A DNA stretch of 64,000 bases from Taxillus chinensis. Taxonomy: Eukaryota > Streptophyta > Magnoliopsida > Santalales > Loranthaceae. The stretch lies in NCBI GenBank assembly GCA_023512835.1, contig CM042087.1, forward strand, positions 43,642,017 through 43,706,016, read 5' to 3'. Below, piece by piece: positions 1-12,700 of this stretch. The notes beneath the pieces were generated by a model that did no database searches, had not been told where the DNA came from, and saw only the letters and a program-made list of their open reading frames with translations. The stretch's first letter is position 1; each line of letters begins with the position of its first letter. The translations under genes and the position numbers were made by a program.

Positions 1-744
1 ATAGAGTCATGTAATACAGCAACTTTTCTAAAGACACCTTAACATGCTATCCTTATAGATCTGTCCCTTGGATGTCTTCATTTTCTTATGCTTATTTCTT
101 AATTCTATATGAATAGTTTGTTGATGTGACTATGAGTAATGTGACTTTGCGTACATCCTAGATTTTTACCTTGCTATATATTTAAGGGTATAAGTGTTTT
201 CTAGCCATTTTGGATTTAGAATTAAAATTTTGATTTGGAAGATATTTCCCATCCTTATAGTTGAGATTTGTTGCTATATCGTACCTTTCTTTTCAGCTAA
301 AATTAGACAGGCATGTATGTGGATCATAAATTACGTATTCAATGATAGATATCTTGTTGTTTTCCCAAATTTTAGGTTGTATTTTCATGTTTTAAGGGTT
401 ATGTGAAGGGTTATTTGCATGCCTTGTGTTGACATCAGATTGTAAGAATTTAAATAGACTCTTACTGAGGGCTACTCTTTATGTATTGGTGATATGGTTT
501 ACCTGATCTTCCAGTACATATCTCCATTTGAGTTGAGCCCTTGAGATGGACACAAAATTGATAATGCTGCATATTTGTGTTGAAAATGCTTAATATTGAT
601 TTTTTCCTCATGAGGGATTAATTCATTTCGCCCCATGTGGTAGAATTAGTGATACTTACAACCATGATCAAAATTTGACTAACTAGTTTTTTTTCTTTTA
701 TTTTTGGCATCCTCTTTTGTTGGCTTGTGTGTTGATGTTCTCAG
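1..744 (+). other. Intron of MAP3K epsilon (3' part), no element recognised
   Basis: AT-rich sequence ending at the acceptor ttctcag (738-744). It has no exon matching the family's first 64 residues and no clear mobile element, so exon 1 must lie left of the window. Confidence 0.6.
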
Positions 745-765
745 CAAGAGATTGATTTACTCAAG
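745..765 (+). CDS. MAP3KE1: 21-nt micro-exon of the MAP3K epsilon kinase N-lobe
   Basis: The exon encodes only QEIDLLK, the alpha-C region that precedes the [12 protein letters not shown] exon. It is bounded by the acceptor ttctcag (738-744) and the donor gtatca at 766. The in-frame codons just upstream (D-V-L-S) do not match the family's residues before QEIDLLK, so the exon starts here. Both borders are phase 0, so skipping would delete seven residues without a frameshift. Confidence 0.85.
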
Positions 766-3700
766 GTATCACTTCTGCTTCCATGTTTATGATAAATGTT
801 ATTTTTTCAAACACAATTTTAAGAATACTTATAAAGCATGTTTGTATGACGTGTATTGCTCATTCATGGGATTTCTAATAAATTTCTTTTTTAAGATATG
901 TCATACTTTTAGTACAATTTCTTATGACTATGCACTTTATCATTTTTTTTTCCTTTTCATTTTTTCATTTTTTAAAGATAAAAGTTCTGTTTAAAAAGGC
1001 AGTGATGTAAACTTAATATGATATGTTTCTTTGTAAAGATTGAGATTTTGGAAAATTTCAAAAATGAAATATTTATTTGCTCATGCCTCATTACTTGGGC
1101 AGTTTTTGTGATTCATATGCATTATTTGGTGATGTGAAACAATCCTTTTCCCTTTCAATTGAGTCCTTGCACTATTTAGGCCTTGTTTGGTCATATATTG
1201 CCTGCCATTATATATATGTATATATTTATTAATTAGCTTATTTAATAATATTTCATTTATTTTTTATTTTTATATGCAATTTTTGGAGTATGAACAAAAT
1301 TATTGAACTAAACCAAACTAAATCAACAAGTTTTAATCTCAATAAATGGGATTGGCTATATGAATCAGGACACATAGAAAGCTCATATTAGGTTCAAAAC
1401 ACAAATCCTTTTTTCCCAAACATTCCCATTGACACCATATTTTTTTTCAAATTTAACAATTCCAAATCTTTTGTTACCACTTCTAGTCAAGTAATTTTTG
1501 GTATTCCTTTTAATTTTTTATCTCATTTAATATAAATATGCTCTTACGCCCTAAATGGTTAAATCAACGTAATCGATTTTCTTTCATCTTATATGCAATC
1601 GAGTTACTCTAATGACACGACAAATATTTTCACGTCGAATTTTATCTATTCTAGTCTTACCACACATCACCATATATTTATCTTAACATTTAGATCGCAG
1701 CGACGCTAAGCTTATGTATATATTGTTTCTTGTTAGCTTAATATTCCGTTCCATATAACAAAGAAGGTCTAATGGTTGTCCTATAAAACTTTTCTTTTAA
1801 ATATAATAAAATATGCTGGTTACATAAAACTCCTGTTATGCTTCTTTACTTAAGTCATTTGACTTTAATTTTATAGTTGATATCACAATCAAACTTTATG
1901 TTTTGCTGAATTATAAATCCTATATACTTAAAACATTCTATTTTCGATATGCTTATTCTAAAACCTGGAACCTTTAGAGCTTGTCACTACAAATCTAATT
2001 TTTCGTTAATTCTGTCTTTAGTCTCATTGATCAAAATAATATTATCAACAAATAATATATACTATGGTAAGGGGTATGAGAGCACTAGCATTGGAATTAG
2101 TAAATATTTTTTTAAATTGTATATACGCGAATAAATATTAATCATATATGACTATAAAGTGTTCTTAAAGTACACATTTTAGGTAAAAATTTTAGCAAAT
2201 TATGATATATTCTATTGGTTTTTCAAATTTGAAGAACCAATTGAGTAAAATCTATAATTTGTTAAAATTTTTGGTTAAAATTTGTCCTTCGAGGACATTT
2301 TATAGTCATACGTGATTAATATTTAGCTACATATGTATAATTTTAAAAAATATCTGGGGAGTCTAATGTCAGTGTTCTGCACCAGATAATTTATTTTAGA
2401 GCATTCGTTTTGTTTTTTTATTTTTTATTTTCTATTTTAAATTGTTTCTACATATCATACTATTGATTTTTATATTTGAAAACCCCTAACAACAGCCACG
2501 CAAAATAATCTATTAATTTTGATGCTTTTGTTGTGCAATTGCATATATACATTCCTAGTGTATTATTCATTTTGTTATTCATTTTCTCTTACAGAATCTG
2601 AATCACAAGAACATTGTGAAATATCTTGGATCATTAAAAACAAAGGCTCACCTCCACATTATTCTGGAGTAAGTATGCTTCGAATTCCTTTTTATGTGTG
2701 AACTATATATAATATCTCTCGTATGTTCTCATAGGTATATGGAGAACGGCTCACTTGCAAACATTATAAAGCCAAATAAATTTGGACCCTTCCCAGAGTC
2801 ACTGGTGGCTGTTTACATTGCTCAGGTTTGCCAGTGGTCTTAAATTTTAACTATTGCTGCTGTATGGTGTAGTCAGTGCCTCCTAACAACATTGTAGGAT
2901 GACATATTGGGAGGGCTCTTATTTACTGCCCTGATAGGAATTTTTGGCAAAAAAATCCGTTTGTTGGATCTAATATAAGTTTTCTATTTATTTAGATTCA
3001 TATAGCTGATCACATTTTATTGGGATTAAGGCTTTGCTTTGCTTTGGTTTATCTTTGTGAAGTTTTTTTTTTCATTTTAGATAGATACAACAAGCTAGGC
3101 CGTAATCTCATACTTGAGATCTGCTACATGGGAAGCCAAAATAAGAAATCAAGTGAGGTTTTTATTGGCATGGGATTCAATTGCTTAATGACTAGTAGTC
3201 CGTCCAGGTTCCTAATAGGTCTTGGGGTCGAATCTGCTGAGGGGCTTGTCTATCGCATAAATTTCACGAAGTGCTCTAGCTTTTACGTTGAGGCTTGCCT
3301 CGACTGGCTTATCCAAGGGCTTGGGGTGGGGAGCGTTTCACAGTCCCTATGGGATTAGTTTCTTTTGGATTCAGGGCAAGTCTCCTTCTCGATGGAGGAT
3401 ATCTGTTGTTATCTAAAAGTGAGGTTTCTATCGTATTTATTTGATTGGTGATGTTTGACGGTGGATTTCCTTATATTTTTTTTTTGGTAAGTATTATCCT
3501 ATTCAACCCTTTACTGCTTTGTAAAATTTCTCAGGCCTATATTTCTCTATAAATTAAATTAACCTTCTTAGACAGTGACCATTCCTTCCACCTTGGTTCT
3601 TTCCCTAGGGCCTTCACTTGCTGGCAATATGATCTTTTAAAGTGTTGCCCTATCTACTTTCTTGGTTACTTAATTTAATGGTTACTTTCACTGTTTAACT

Positions 3701-6700
3701 TACATTTATCTTTGATAAACTCCTGAACAATGGAAAATATAATGTTTTTTTGTTCTTTCTAATGATTGTTTTCTAAAAAAACTGTAATGTTAGTATATAC
3801 GCTGCATATTAATTTAGTTGAATGCCAATTTGACTCCAAAACTCATGCTACTTGCCATTTTTATTGCTATTTTATGGGGTTGATTATGCTTATTCTATAC
3901 TTGAGCATCTTGAAATAGGTCCTTGAAGGCCTGGTTTATCTACATGAACAAGGTGTAATCCACCGAGACATTAAGGGTGCAAATATTTTGACAAACAAAG
4001 AGGTAAATTTACTGAACTATATATGATTTAAAATCTTATGTATTGTTTAAAATATTTTAAGGGGTAAAGTCACTGTTTTTAAGAATTTGTTGTTTAAAAT
4101 CTCCTTATCAAAATAAATAAAATAAATAAAATAAAACAAATCTAGATTACTTTACTGTTCTTCCTAGCAATCCTTTTAATATGATCCTTTGACTGATAAA
4201 AAAGAACAATTATTTTTTTTATAACTGAAATTTTATTAAAAAACTAAGTACACAAGAAGTGCACAAAGAAAGAAAAGACAACTAAGGAGTACATATAAGA
4301 ACAAATTCAGCTCAACTTAGCTCAAAAAACAAACAGAAATAACATTAAAAGACATGAAAGACGAAAACACCCAAATCCAACCAAACAATTCCAAAGACAC
4401 ATGAGAAAACAAAGCTTAAGCGCATTCAAGCTGCACTCACAATCCCGGAAAAAATGAGCATTTTGTTCCCGCCAAAGACACCAGATGATGCAGTGAGGAA
4501 TAACCTTCCAGACTTCAGACTTTTTGCCCACCCGCTCCCACTAAGAGGAGAAGAGCCCATGAAAGCATCACCTAAGACAGGCCAAAAAGCTCCAAGATAA
4601 AGTCTCAAAGAAGATGGGCAACTAGATAATGAAGGAAAAGGTGGTCTACTGACTCTCCGGCTGCCTTACAAATGTAACACCACTAATAGCCAACATTCCA
4701 TGCCTACATAGGAAATTTTCCCCCCAAAGCTACCGTCCAAGCAAAGAAGCAAAGAAAGCCATCTATGGAAAAATTGGAGCCTTCCAAACACTTGGGAAAC
4801 ACCCCGAAAGAGTAGACGACCGAGCAGAATAAAAAGACTGTACACGGAAGCCCTGAGTCGTAGTAGGACGCTAGCATAATCGTTCTAGACGGTCGCGATG
4901 TAAGGTAGCATAATACAAAACTTCAAAAAAAGAAGCAAAAGCCTCTAGCTCCTAGTTTTGTGATGGCCGAGAAAAGGTTACCTCCCATTGCACCCCTGAA
5001 TCATGATCTGAGTAGAAATTGGCCACAAAGCCCTCATGAGCAGTTGCAACGCGGAAGAACTCATGATAAGCCACTTTTAATGAAACCTCCAAGCACCAGG
5101 CATCCTCCAGAAGCGGATGGAAGAGCTATCACCCACCTCAAAAGCCACGAAAGAAGCAAAGGACCTCCAACCACACCAAATATGCCTCCAAAGACCCATG
5201 CCATGAGGCCTTCAAGGGAAATTAGTGGTCCAATCACCCCCAAGGCCCCATATTTGGCCACAATGACCTTTCGTCAAAGAGACTCACGCTCCATCCCAAA
5301 TTGTTATAACCATTTACCAAGCAGGGCCTCATTGAAATTCCGGATATGACGAATGGCCAACCCACCACAGAGAGAGGACGGCAAATGTAAGTTTAACTCA
5401 CCAAAGGAATCTTATGCTCCACCTGCGTGCAACCCCAAAGGAAATTAAGTTGAAGCCTCTCGATTTGAGAAGCAATGGCAGCAGAGAGTAGAAAGAGGGA
5501 CAAGAAATACGTGGGCAGGCTGGATAAAGTACTTTTAAGCAAAGTAAGTCTGTCGTCGTTAGAAAGATATAACCTCTTTTAACCAGCCAAACAATGCTTC
5601 AAAGAAACAATCACCGAGGTAAAAATAGCAGAGGATTTGAATCGAACGTCCAAAGGAAGGCCCAAGTAAGTCAAAGGCAAAATTGAGAGCCTGCAACCAA
5701 GAATCCCTACAAACTCCTTTGCATGAGGGACCTCTCCCACTGGGACCATGACAGGTTTACCCAAATTAATCCGCATCCAGAGGCTGCCTGAAACCACACC
5801 AAGACAGCACATAAGAGTGTCATATACAACGATCAATTATAATTGTTATAAAAATTGAAGATGTTATTGGTGTGAATCCAAAGTGGACACTAGAGTTTTA
5901 ATTAGCCATAAGTACACCACATAGTTGTAGGCTATATGGGAAGTATGAGTCGAAGCCAAAGGAGCATATAAATATTGCATTAAGAGAAAATTAAAGTACA
6001 CATAAAAAGGTAGAGGATAGTCATACCCAAGAAAAGAGAAAGCCCATACAAATATTACAAAGACTATAAGAACCCAACAAGAAACAACATCAAACAACTC
6101 ACTTATGGGAAGAATGCAAGAACTCCTAAGAGACAGACCATCCGACTACCTTACCCTAGAAGTCCGAGAACCCTTGGCATCATAATTAATCGAAGATGTG
6201 AGCCGTTTAAGCTTTTGTACACTTTTAGACCCCGGTCTCACGGGCAGCCGAGAAGGCGTGACAGTATCCTTCCGGGCTTGATGCTTGGTTTTGATCTCTT
6301 GTAACAAACCAGAGGTAGCAAGTTCTGAACCCTCGTAACTCACCCCTAACACAGATCCAATGGCTTTGTAAGAACGGAGCCACTCCAGTTCTGCCTTTAC
6401 CAGCCAATCAAAGACACACTTAGGGGAACAAGGCTCCCCAAAGAGAGCATCATCAAGTGGACCAACAATAGACAAAGGCTGAACAGCCAGGTCACTCAGT
6501 AGATTCCCCCAGGAAGCGCCATCAGCGCACTCGCAAAATAAGAGACAAAAGGATTATTATCCTTGGTGTCCCTCGCACCCCGATCCCAAAAGGAGGCCGG
6601 AGAGCCCTCCACGTGATCAGTAAACGATCCAAATGATAGAGGCCCGGTGAGGGGAGGCGGACAAAGCCGATTAAGGACAAACAGTTCGTGGACCGGAAAA

Positions 6701-9700
6701 AAAATCTCCAGCTGAGGAGGAAGGGCCGGCCGTGACAATGCCGGTCAGAGGAAGAGGCCTAGCAGGGACCGACGAAGCGATAAGGGTGAAACAATAAGGG
6801 TTTTGGGTTTGGATTGAATTAAAACTAAATAGCTAATTAAGCTATGAAGGATGAGACAATTCCTACTTTTAGAATGAACCACTATCTGTTCAATTTAATG
6901 ACTCCTCAAAAGAGTGCCTCTTAGGTTCTGTTTTACTTTTCTAATGTCTTTTCTTCATTTGTTACTTCATTTCGACATCTAGATGCACAACTCAAGTGAT
7001 TTACAAACATTGTGTATAGGCATTGAAAAATGAATAAAAACAACTATTCATATAACAAAAACAAACATTCATTCATTATGTAGATAAACTGGGCATTTGG
7101 TTACTCCTATGCCCTTGAATAAAGATGACTACTCATGTTCTATCATGTTACAAGCCATGAAAATATAATAGAAGAAAATAAGATGAAGGTTTAGAAAGAG
7201 AGAAGAAATTCTTGGTCTTCTTCGCCTTTGAATCGTTGATGAAGCTTGAATGATGATGAGTGTTGAATGTAAAATGAATCTCCTAATTTAATAACCCAAG
7301 ACAAGGGTTTTTGTCTAAAAAACTAAAGAAAAATAGATTGACGGGATTGGTTGTTTCTTTTGATGAAATACATAGGGAAAGCAAGAAGAGAATTGGTAAC
7401 TCTAATTTCATCGATGACATTTAATCAAGTTATACAAACTCAATCACATGACTCAAAAATCATGCTTACAGGTTAATCAACGAACACTGTGTATAGGCAA
7501 TAAAAAAGAATAAAAACAATCGTTCATATAACAAAAAAAATACTTTTTTATAAGTAAAAGACATTATATTAAAAAAAAACAAACATAAAAATTAGGTAAG
7601 GGATAGCTATACCCAAGAAACAAGCCCAAAACGCAAAATACAACGAAACCATAATGGGACTAAGATAAAGCCTAAAATAGGCAAGGGAGAAGATCTTAAA
7701 AGAGCCGACTACCTCAGCTGAGAAGGCCAAGATGTCCCAATATTATAATTAATTGAAGAGGCGAGCCGATTGAGCTCCCGTGCACATTTAGAGCTGGTGC
7801 TCTCAGACGACTGAGAAGACGAAGCAGAAACCCTTCGATCTTGATGCTGAGTTTTGATATCTTGCAACAAATCAGAGAGGTCAAAACTCTCGCAGGTCAC
7901 CCCCAAAATGGCTCCAATGGCTTTATGGGCTCGTAACCACTCCAACTCCAATGCTGCCTCAGCCGGGCAACTGGAGAGACACCCAAGGGGACGAGACTCC
8001 CCATTGACAGCAGCAACCAACGTACCAGTAGCAGGCGAAACGACAAGGTCATCTAGCGGAAGCTGCCTAGCCAATGCAGCATCATTGTCCCTGTAAAGGG
8101 AAGGAACTGGGTCGAAGGAGCCAAAGGAGCAGCCATCAATCCTAATAGCCCGGAGAGGGGAAGCAAACAAAACCGGCCAAGGCTGCTGGGGATCCACATC
8201 CGGGGAGGACACACTACCAGAATGGACGATCAAACTCTGATCCGCAACAGGAGGGGCAGAAACCAGGCCGCTGGAAGCCAAGGGGAGGCTGGGAGGATCG
8301 CCGAGGGGCTAGACAGGGGTGGCAACTGGGTGGGCGATGGGATGGCTGTCAAGGAGGCAGTCAGGGGCAGCAGCTGGGTAGGATTGCTAGCGGGGGAGTG
8401 GGGGGGGGGGGGAGAGAAAAAGGGGGTGAAGTGGGCCAATGGAGGGAGATGCGGGCTTAAGCGGGGGAGGAGGGGTGAGTGAGAAGGGAGACGGGTTAGA
8501 GGGGGTAAGGGGCGATGGAGGATGGGGGTTTAAGTGGGGAGCAGGTGGGTCGGGTGAGGTTGGGCTGGGGAAGGGGGAGGTGGGTTGAAATGTCTTGGGC
8601 CGGCTCAGGGGGAGGGTAGGAAAAGAAAAGCAAAGAAGAGGTAGGGTTTTGTGGGGGGGGGGGGTCAGTTGCAGAGGGGAAATTGAGGACTACACGTGCA
8701 TTGATGCCACGCGACAGAGTAGGAGACGTGGTCAGTGCGGTGCTGCATCGAAAATCGAGATGGTCAGCGACCTCGGTCTCGAGGCTAGCAACGACCATGG
8801 GAGCCGTACCGGCCAGTTGGACATCACAGGGGGGAGGCGGAGAGGTCGGCACGTCGGTTAATGACATAAGAGCTGAGGCTGGCTGACGAGATGATGCCAA
8901 CACAACAAACGTTGATCGGGCTCCAGGTGATGCTGACGAGGAAGGTCGAGCTGGAGGGGGCGCAGTCGGACGGCCCGTTGGAGGAGGAGAGGCTGACGCA
9001 GAGAGGGCAAAGACTGAAATGTCGAGCGGTAAGATCATCACCGGCCACCTAATGAAAGATTCGGTAAGGAAATGAAAGAACGAAACAGGAGGGCCTAGAA
9101 AGGAGGTGGAAGAGATCCTCTTCCAATTCAAACCGCACCATGAGAGTATCAGAGGCAAGGAGGCCGATGACAAAGTCGCCGAAAAAATGCTCATTATCGA
9201 AGTATTGGCAGAGGGAGTGGAGCTACGGCCTGCCGGAGAAGAATTTCAGCAAGGCCGTGAAGGAAAAGCCCCGGGCAGAATGAGTAAGATCGTCTGTCGG
9301 GAAAATAATGGTCGGAAAACCATCTTTCACCCCAAAAGTTGGGGAAGAAGAGAAACAGCGGAAGGAAGTCGATTTGATGGAGGCATAAGCTTTGACACTC
9401 AGGTGACCGGAAAGAGCAGGGAGAGAAGGACCTTTGGCGGACGGCCCGACGGAAGAGGATGACATCACAACGGCGGAGGTAGCCGCCGGAGTGACGTTGG
9501 AGTGTTGCTGGAAAAAGAGGAGGGATAGAGAGAAGGGGGAGCTTCTCTCTCTTAGAAACCAATATTTAGTTATCTTAAATTAACAACCATTCATTCATTA
9601 AAGATTACTACTCATGTTCCATCTTGTTACAAGCCCTGAAAATAATAGAACATAAGATGAACGTTTAGAAAGAGAAAGAAGGAAATGACTGAAGCTTATT

Positions 9701-12700
9701 AAATACCTCAAGAAAAGGTCGAAAACACCAATAATACTAAAACACATAAAATTTTGTACACTCAAGAATTAATTAGCTAAGAAAAGAGCATGGAATATGA
9801 CGAATAAGGCTATATAAAACAACCTTATCAAACTAGATGGTAACTGTTAATAAATAAAAAAAGTTAGCTGACCAGCTAGTTTTTAATGTTGGAAACAATA
9901 CATTTCACATTATATAATTTACATTATCCATATTTGTTAATATGGATGTTAATCAGGTTTTCTAAGAAATTAATTGATTTGGTCATTATTATACACTCAA
10001 GTAAATATGATAAATTTCTTCAAATTTCTTCAAATATGATTAATTTCTTCAAATTAATTGATCAGGTTTTCTAAGAAATTAATTGATTTGGCATGCTAAA
10101 GATTCCTTTGGTTAGATGGGAGACAGTGTCGTCTTCTTCTTTTGGCGGTTTGGCCGTTAAGAATTTTTGTCGTTTTAACTCTGCTCTCCTGGGGAAATGG
10201 CTATGGCGTTTTGGGGTGGAGCGGGGGGTGCTGTGGCGGGAGATTATTGCCGTCAAGTATGGGGTAGCGGGTGGAGGATGGATTTCATTGATGTCTTGCA
10301 GTTCTCATGGAATGAGGTTGTGGAAATTCATCCGTAAGGGGTGGGCCTCTTTCTCTCGGTTTGTGGTGTTCGAGTTGGGGGATGGTGCTTCTATCCATTT
10401 CTGACATGATGTGTGGTGCGGTGGGTCTTCCCTTAAGCTTGTGTATCCCGAGCTGTTTTGGCTTGTGCGCTCTTCTAAGGCTTTTATGGCAGATGTTCAT
10501 TGTCTTTGGAATACTCACATGTAGTAGGAGGTGTTGTTTTCGCATGCTATGCAGTATTGGGAGTTGGAAGCTTTTTTCTCTTTTTTGACACTTTGTATTC
10601 AGTTCCTTTAGTGTGACCTGCTGTGGATAGGTTGTGTTGGCGCCCCAATCGGGCGCGTGGGTATCTCGTCCAGAGTTTTAACTCCTTGCTCGCGCCTGTC
10701 CGAACTGGGTGTTTTCCTTGGCGGAGCATTAAGAAGGCGTGGGTGCCATACCAGATAGCCTTCTTTGCTTGAACTGCCATCTTGGGAAAAATTTTGACTG
10801 CTGATCATTTGAGGCATTGGGATTTTGTTTTGGTTAGTCGGTGTTACATGTGCAAGGTTTCACCGGAGCATGTGGATCATCTTTTTCTTTATTGCCCTTT
10901 TGTTAGGGGGTTGTGGGATATGATTTTGGGCCTATTTGGCGTGGTGATGCCTTTGTCTCTTCACTTGTTGTTTGCTTGTTAGCTGGGCAGTGTGGGGCCG
11001 CATTTGACGGTTTGACGGGTTGTCCCTCATTGCATTCTTTAGAGTCTCTAGCGGGAGAGGAACGCGCGTGTGTTTGATGATTGGGAGAGGCCTGTTACTG
11101 AGCTTTATTGTATTTTTTTTTGTTCTTTGGATGATTGGTTGTATGTTTCCGGTGATTTTTGTTTTTCTTACATTTGGGATGTTGTATCGAATTGTTATTG
11201 TAGTATTATAATTTCGTATTTTCGCGCACTTTTTGTATGCGATTTACATTTAATAAATTATTCTTACTTATAAAAAAAGTAATGTAATTTCTATAACTTA
11301 ATCATAGAGTTGAGGTACTTGGGTCAATATATTCAAAACCGCAGCCCTTTGACCCACACATTGTGATACTTTTGCCCCTAATTGGTACCTTTTATTTCCT
11401 AATGATAGTATATTTTGTCTTAAGCTTCATGCATAGTTTATGCTAATCTGTGCTTGCAGGGTCTTGTTAAACTTGCGGATTTTGGGGTTGCCACAAAACT
11501 GACAGAGGCAGATGTGAATACTCATTCAGTTGTTGGAACACCATATTGGATGGCTCCTGAGGTCCTTTCTATTCATCCTTGTCGTCTCTTATTTCTTCAC
11601 ATATCTATGCATATTTTAGAAAATCAAACTTTGTGGACGAACAAAACTTATTAAGCATGCTCACAGATTTTATACAATTTGGTCATATGGTGCCTTTTTG
11701 AAAATTTAGTTGATTTAAGGGCTTAAATTTGCTGATTATCAGAATTAAAATATAGAATCCTACTTTGTCAAGAGTTATGTGCAAATTGGCTAGTCACCAT
11801 ATATTTTCTTATTCTTTTATGAAGTGTTGGCAACTTAAAAATGTTTGGAAGTATGAGTTACCTATATATATTTGAAGGGAATTCAGGGCCAATATAAGTT
11901 TTCTTATGTGTATGATTTCATACTTGTAGCATGCGTAGTGTTGCTTCCATTTTACCACCTTTTGGCTGTTGTCATGTTTATATAATATTTTGCATTATTC
12001 AATATGGATTGTGGGTTCCAACAAAATAATTATGCAGTTGTCGTTACATGTTGTGGATACCAACCATGCATATAGGGCATGATACTTTGTTCAGCTAAGA
12101 CAAGTTACGTAGTATGATTGAGATTTGTTTTTATCTTTTTGGTTTCAGAGGCTCACCGTTATAAGCAAAGTATATGAGTTGAGATGTTGACAAAAATGGG
12201 TTGTGTGATTTTTAAATTATATAGTAGGCATCATCATTTAAAACTGAAAAATGTTTCAGGTGATTGAAATGTCGGGTGTTTGTGCTGCGTCTGACATTTG
12301 GAGTGTTGGTTGCACAGTAATTGAGCTTCTTACATGTGTTCCACCTTATTATGATCTTCAGCCTATGCCCGCACTCTTTCGTATTGTCCAGGTTTTTGCA
12401 AGTCTCTTTTCCTTGTTTTTAACAATTGTTGTTAATTAATTCTTATAATTGAAAATCACTGCTACCTGCGAATCTTTTGGGGCTCTAATTCGTGTTTTTG
12501 TTCCCATATTATCTTTTATTGGTTTAGCTGGTTAACTTTTTTCCCATGCTTGTATGATTTTTTAATGTGTAATTTGGATACCATATAGAATGACAAGACT
12601 GGTATCAATTTATTTTACGACTATTTTGATTATTTAGAATCCAATGGTAAATGTCTGCTCTGCAAAGTTATGGGGAGCAGATTGATCACCTCCTTCATTG

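Noticed and set aside
194..994. Open stretches at 194-406 and 704-994
   Set aside because: Composition is AT-rich intron-like and neither matches the expected MAP3K N-terminus; only the 21-nt exon at 745-765 inside the second is real, in a different reading frame.
8222..9462. Plus-strand open frames in the GC-rich block (8222-8482, 9106-9462)
   Set aside because: They are antisense shadows of the ORF1-type frames of the LINE-like element on the minus strand.
11562..11654. Read-through of the GTPYWMAPE exon to a stop at 11654
   Set aside because: The donor at 11562 and the conserved VIEMSG continuation at 12260 show this is intron.
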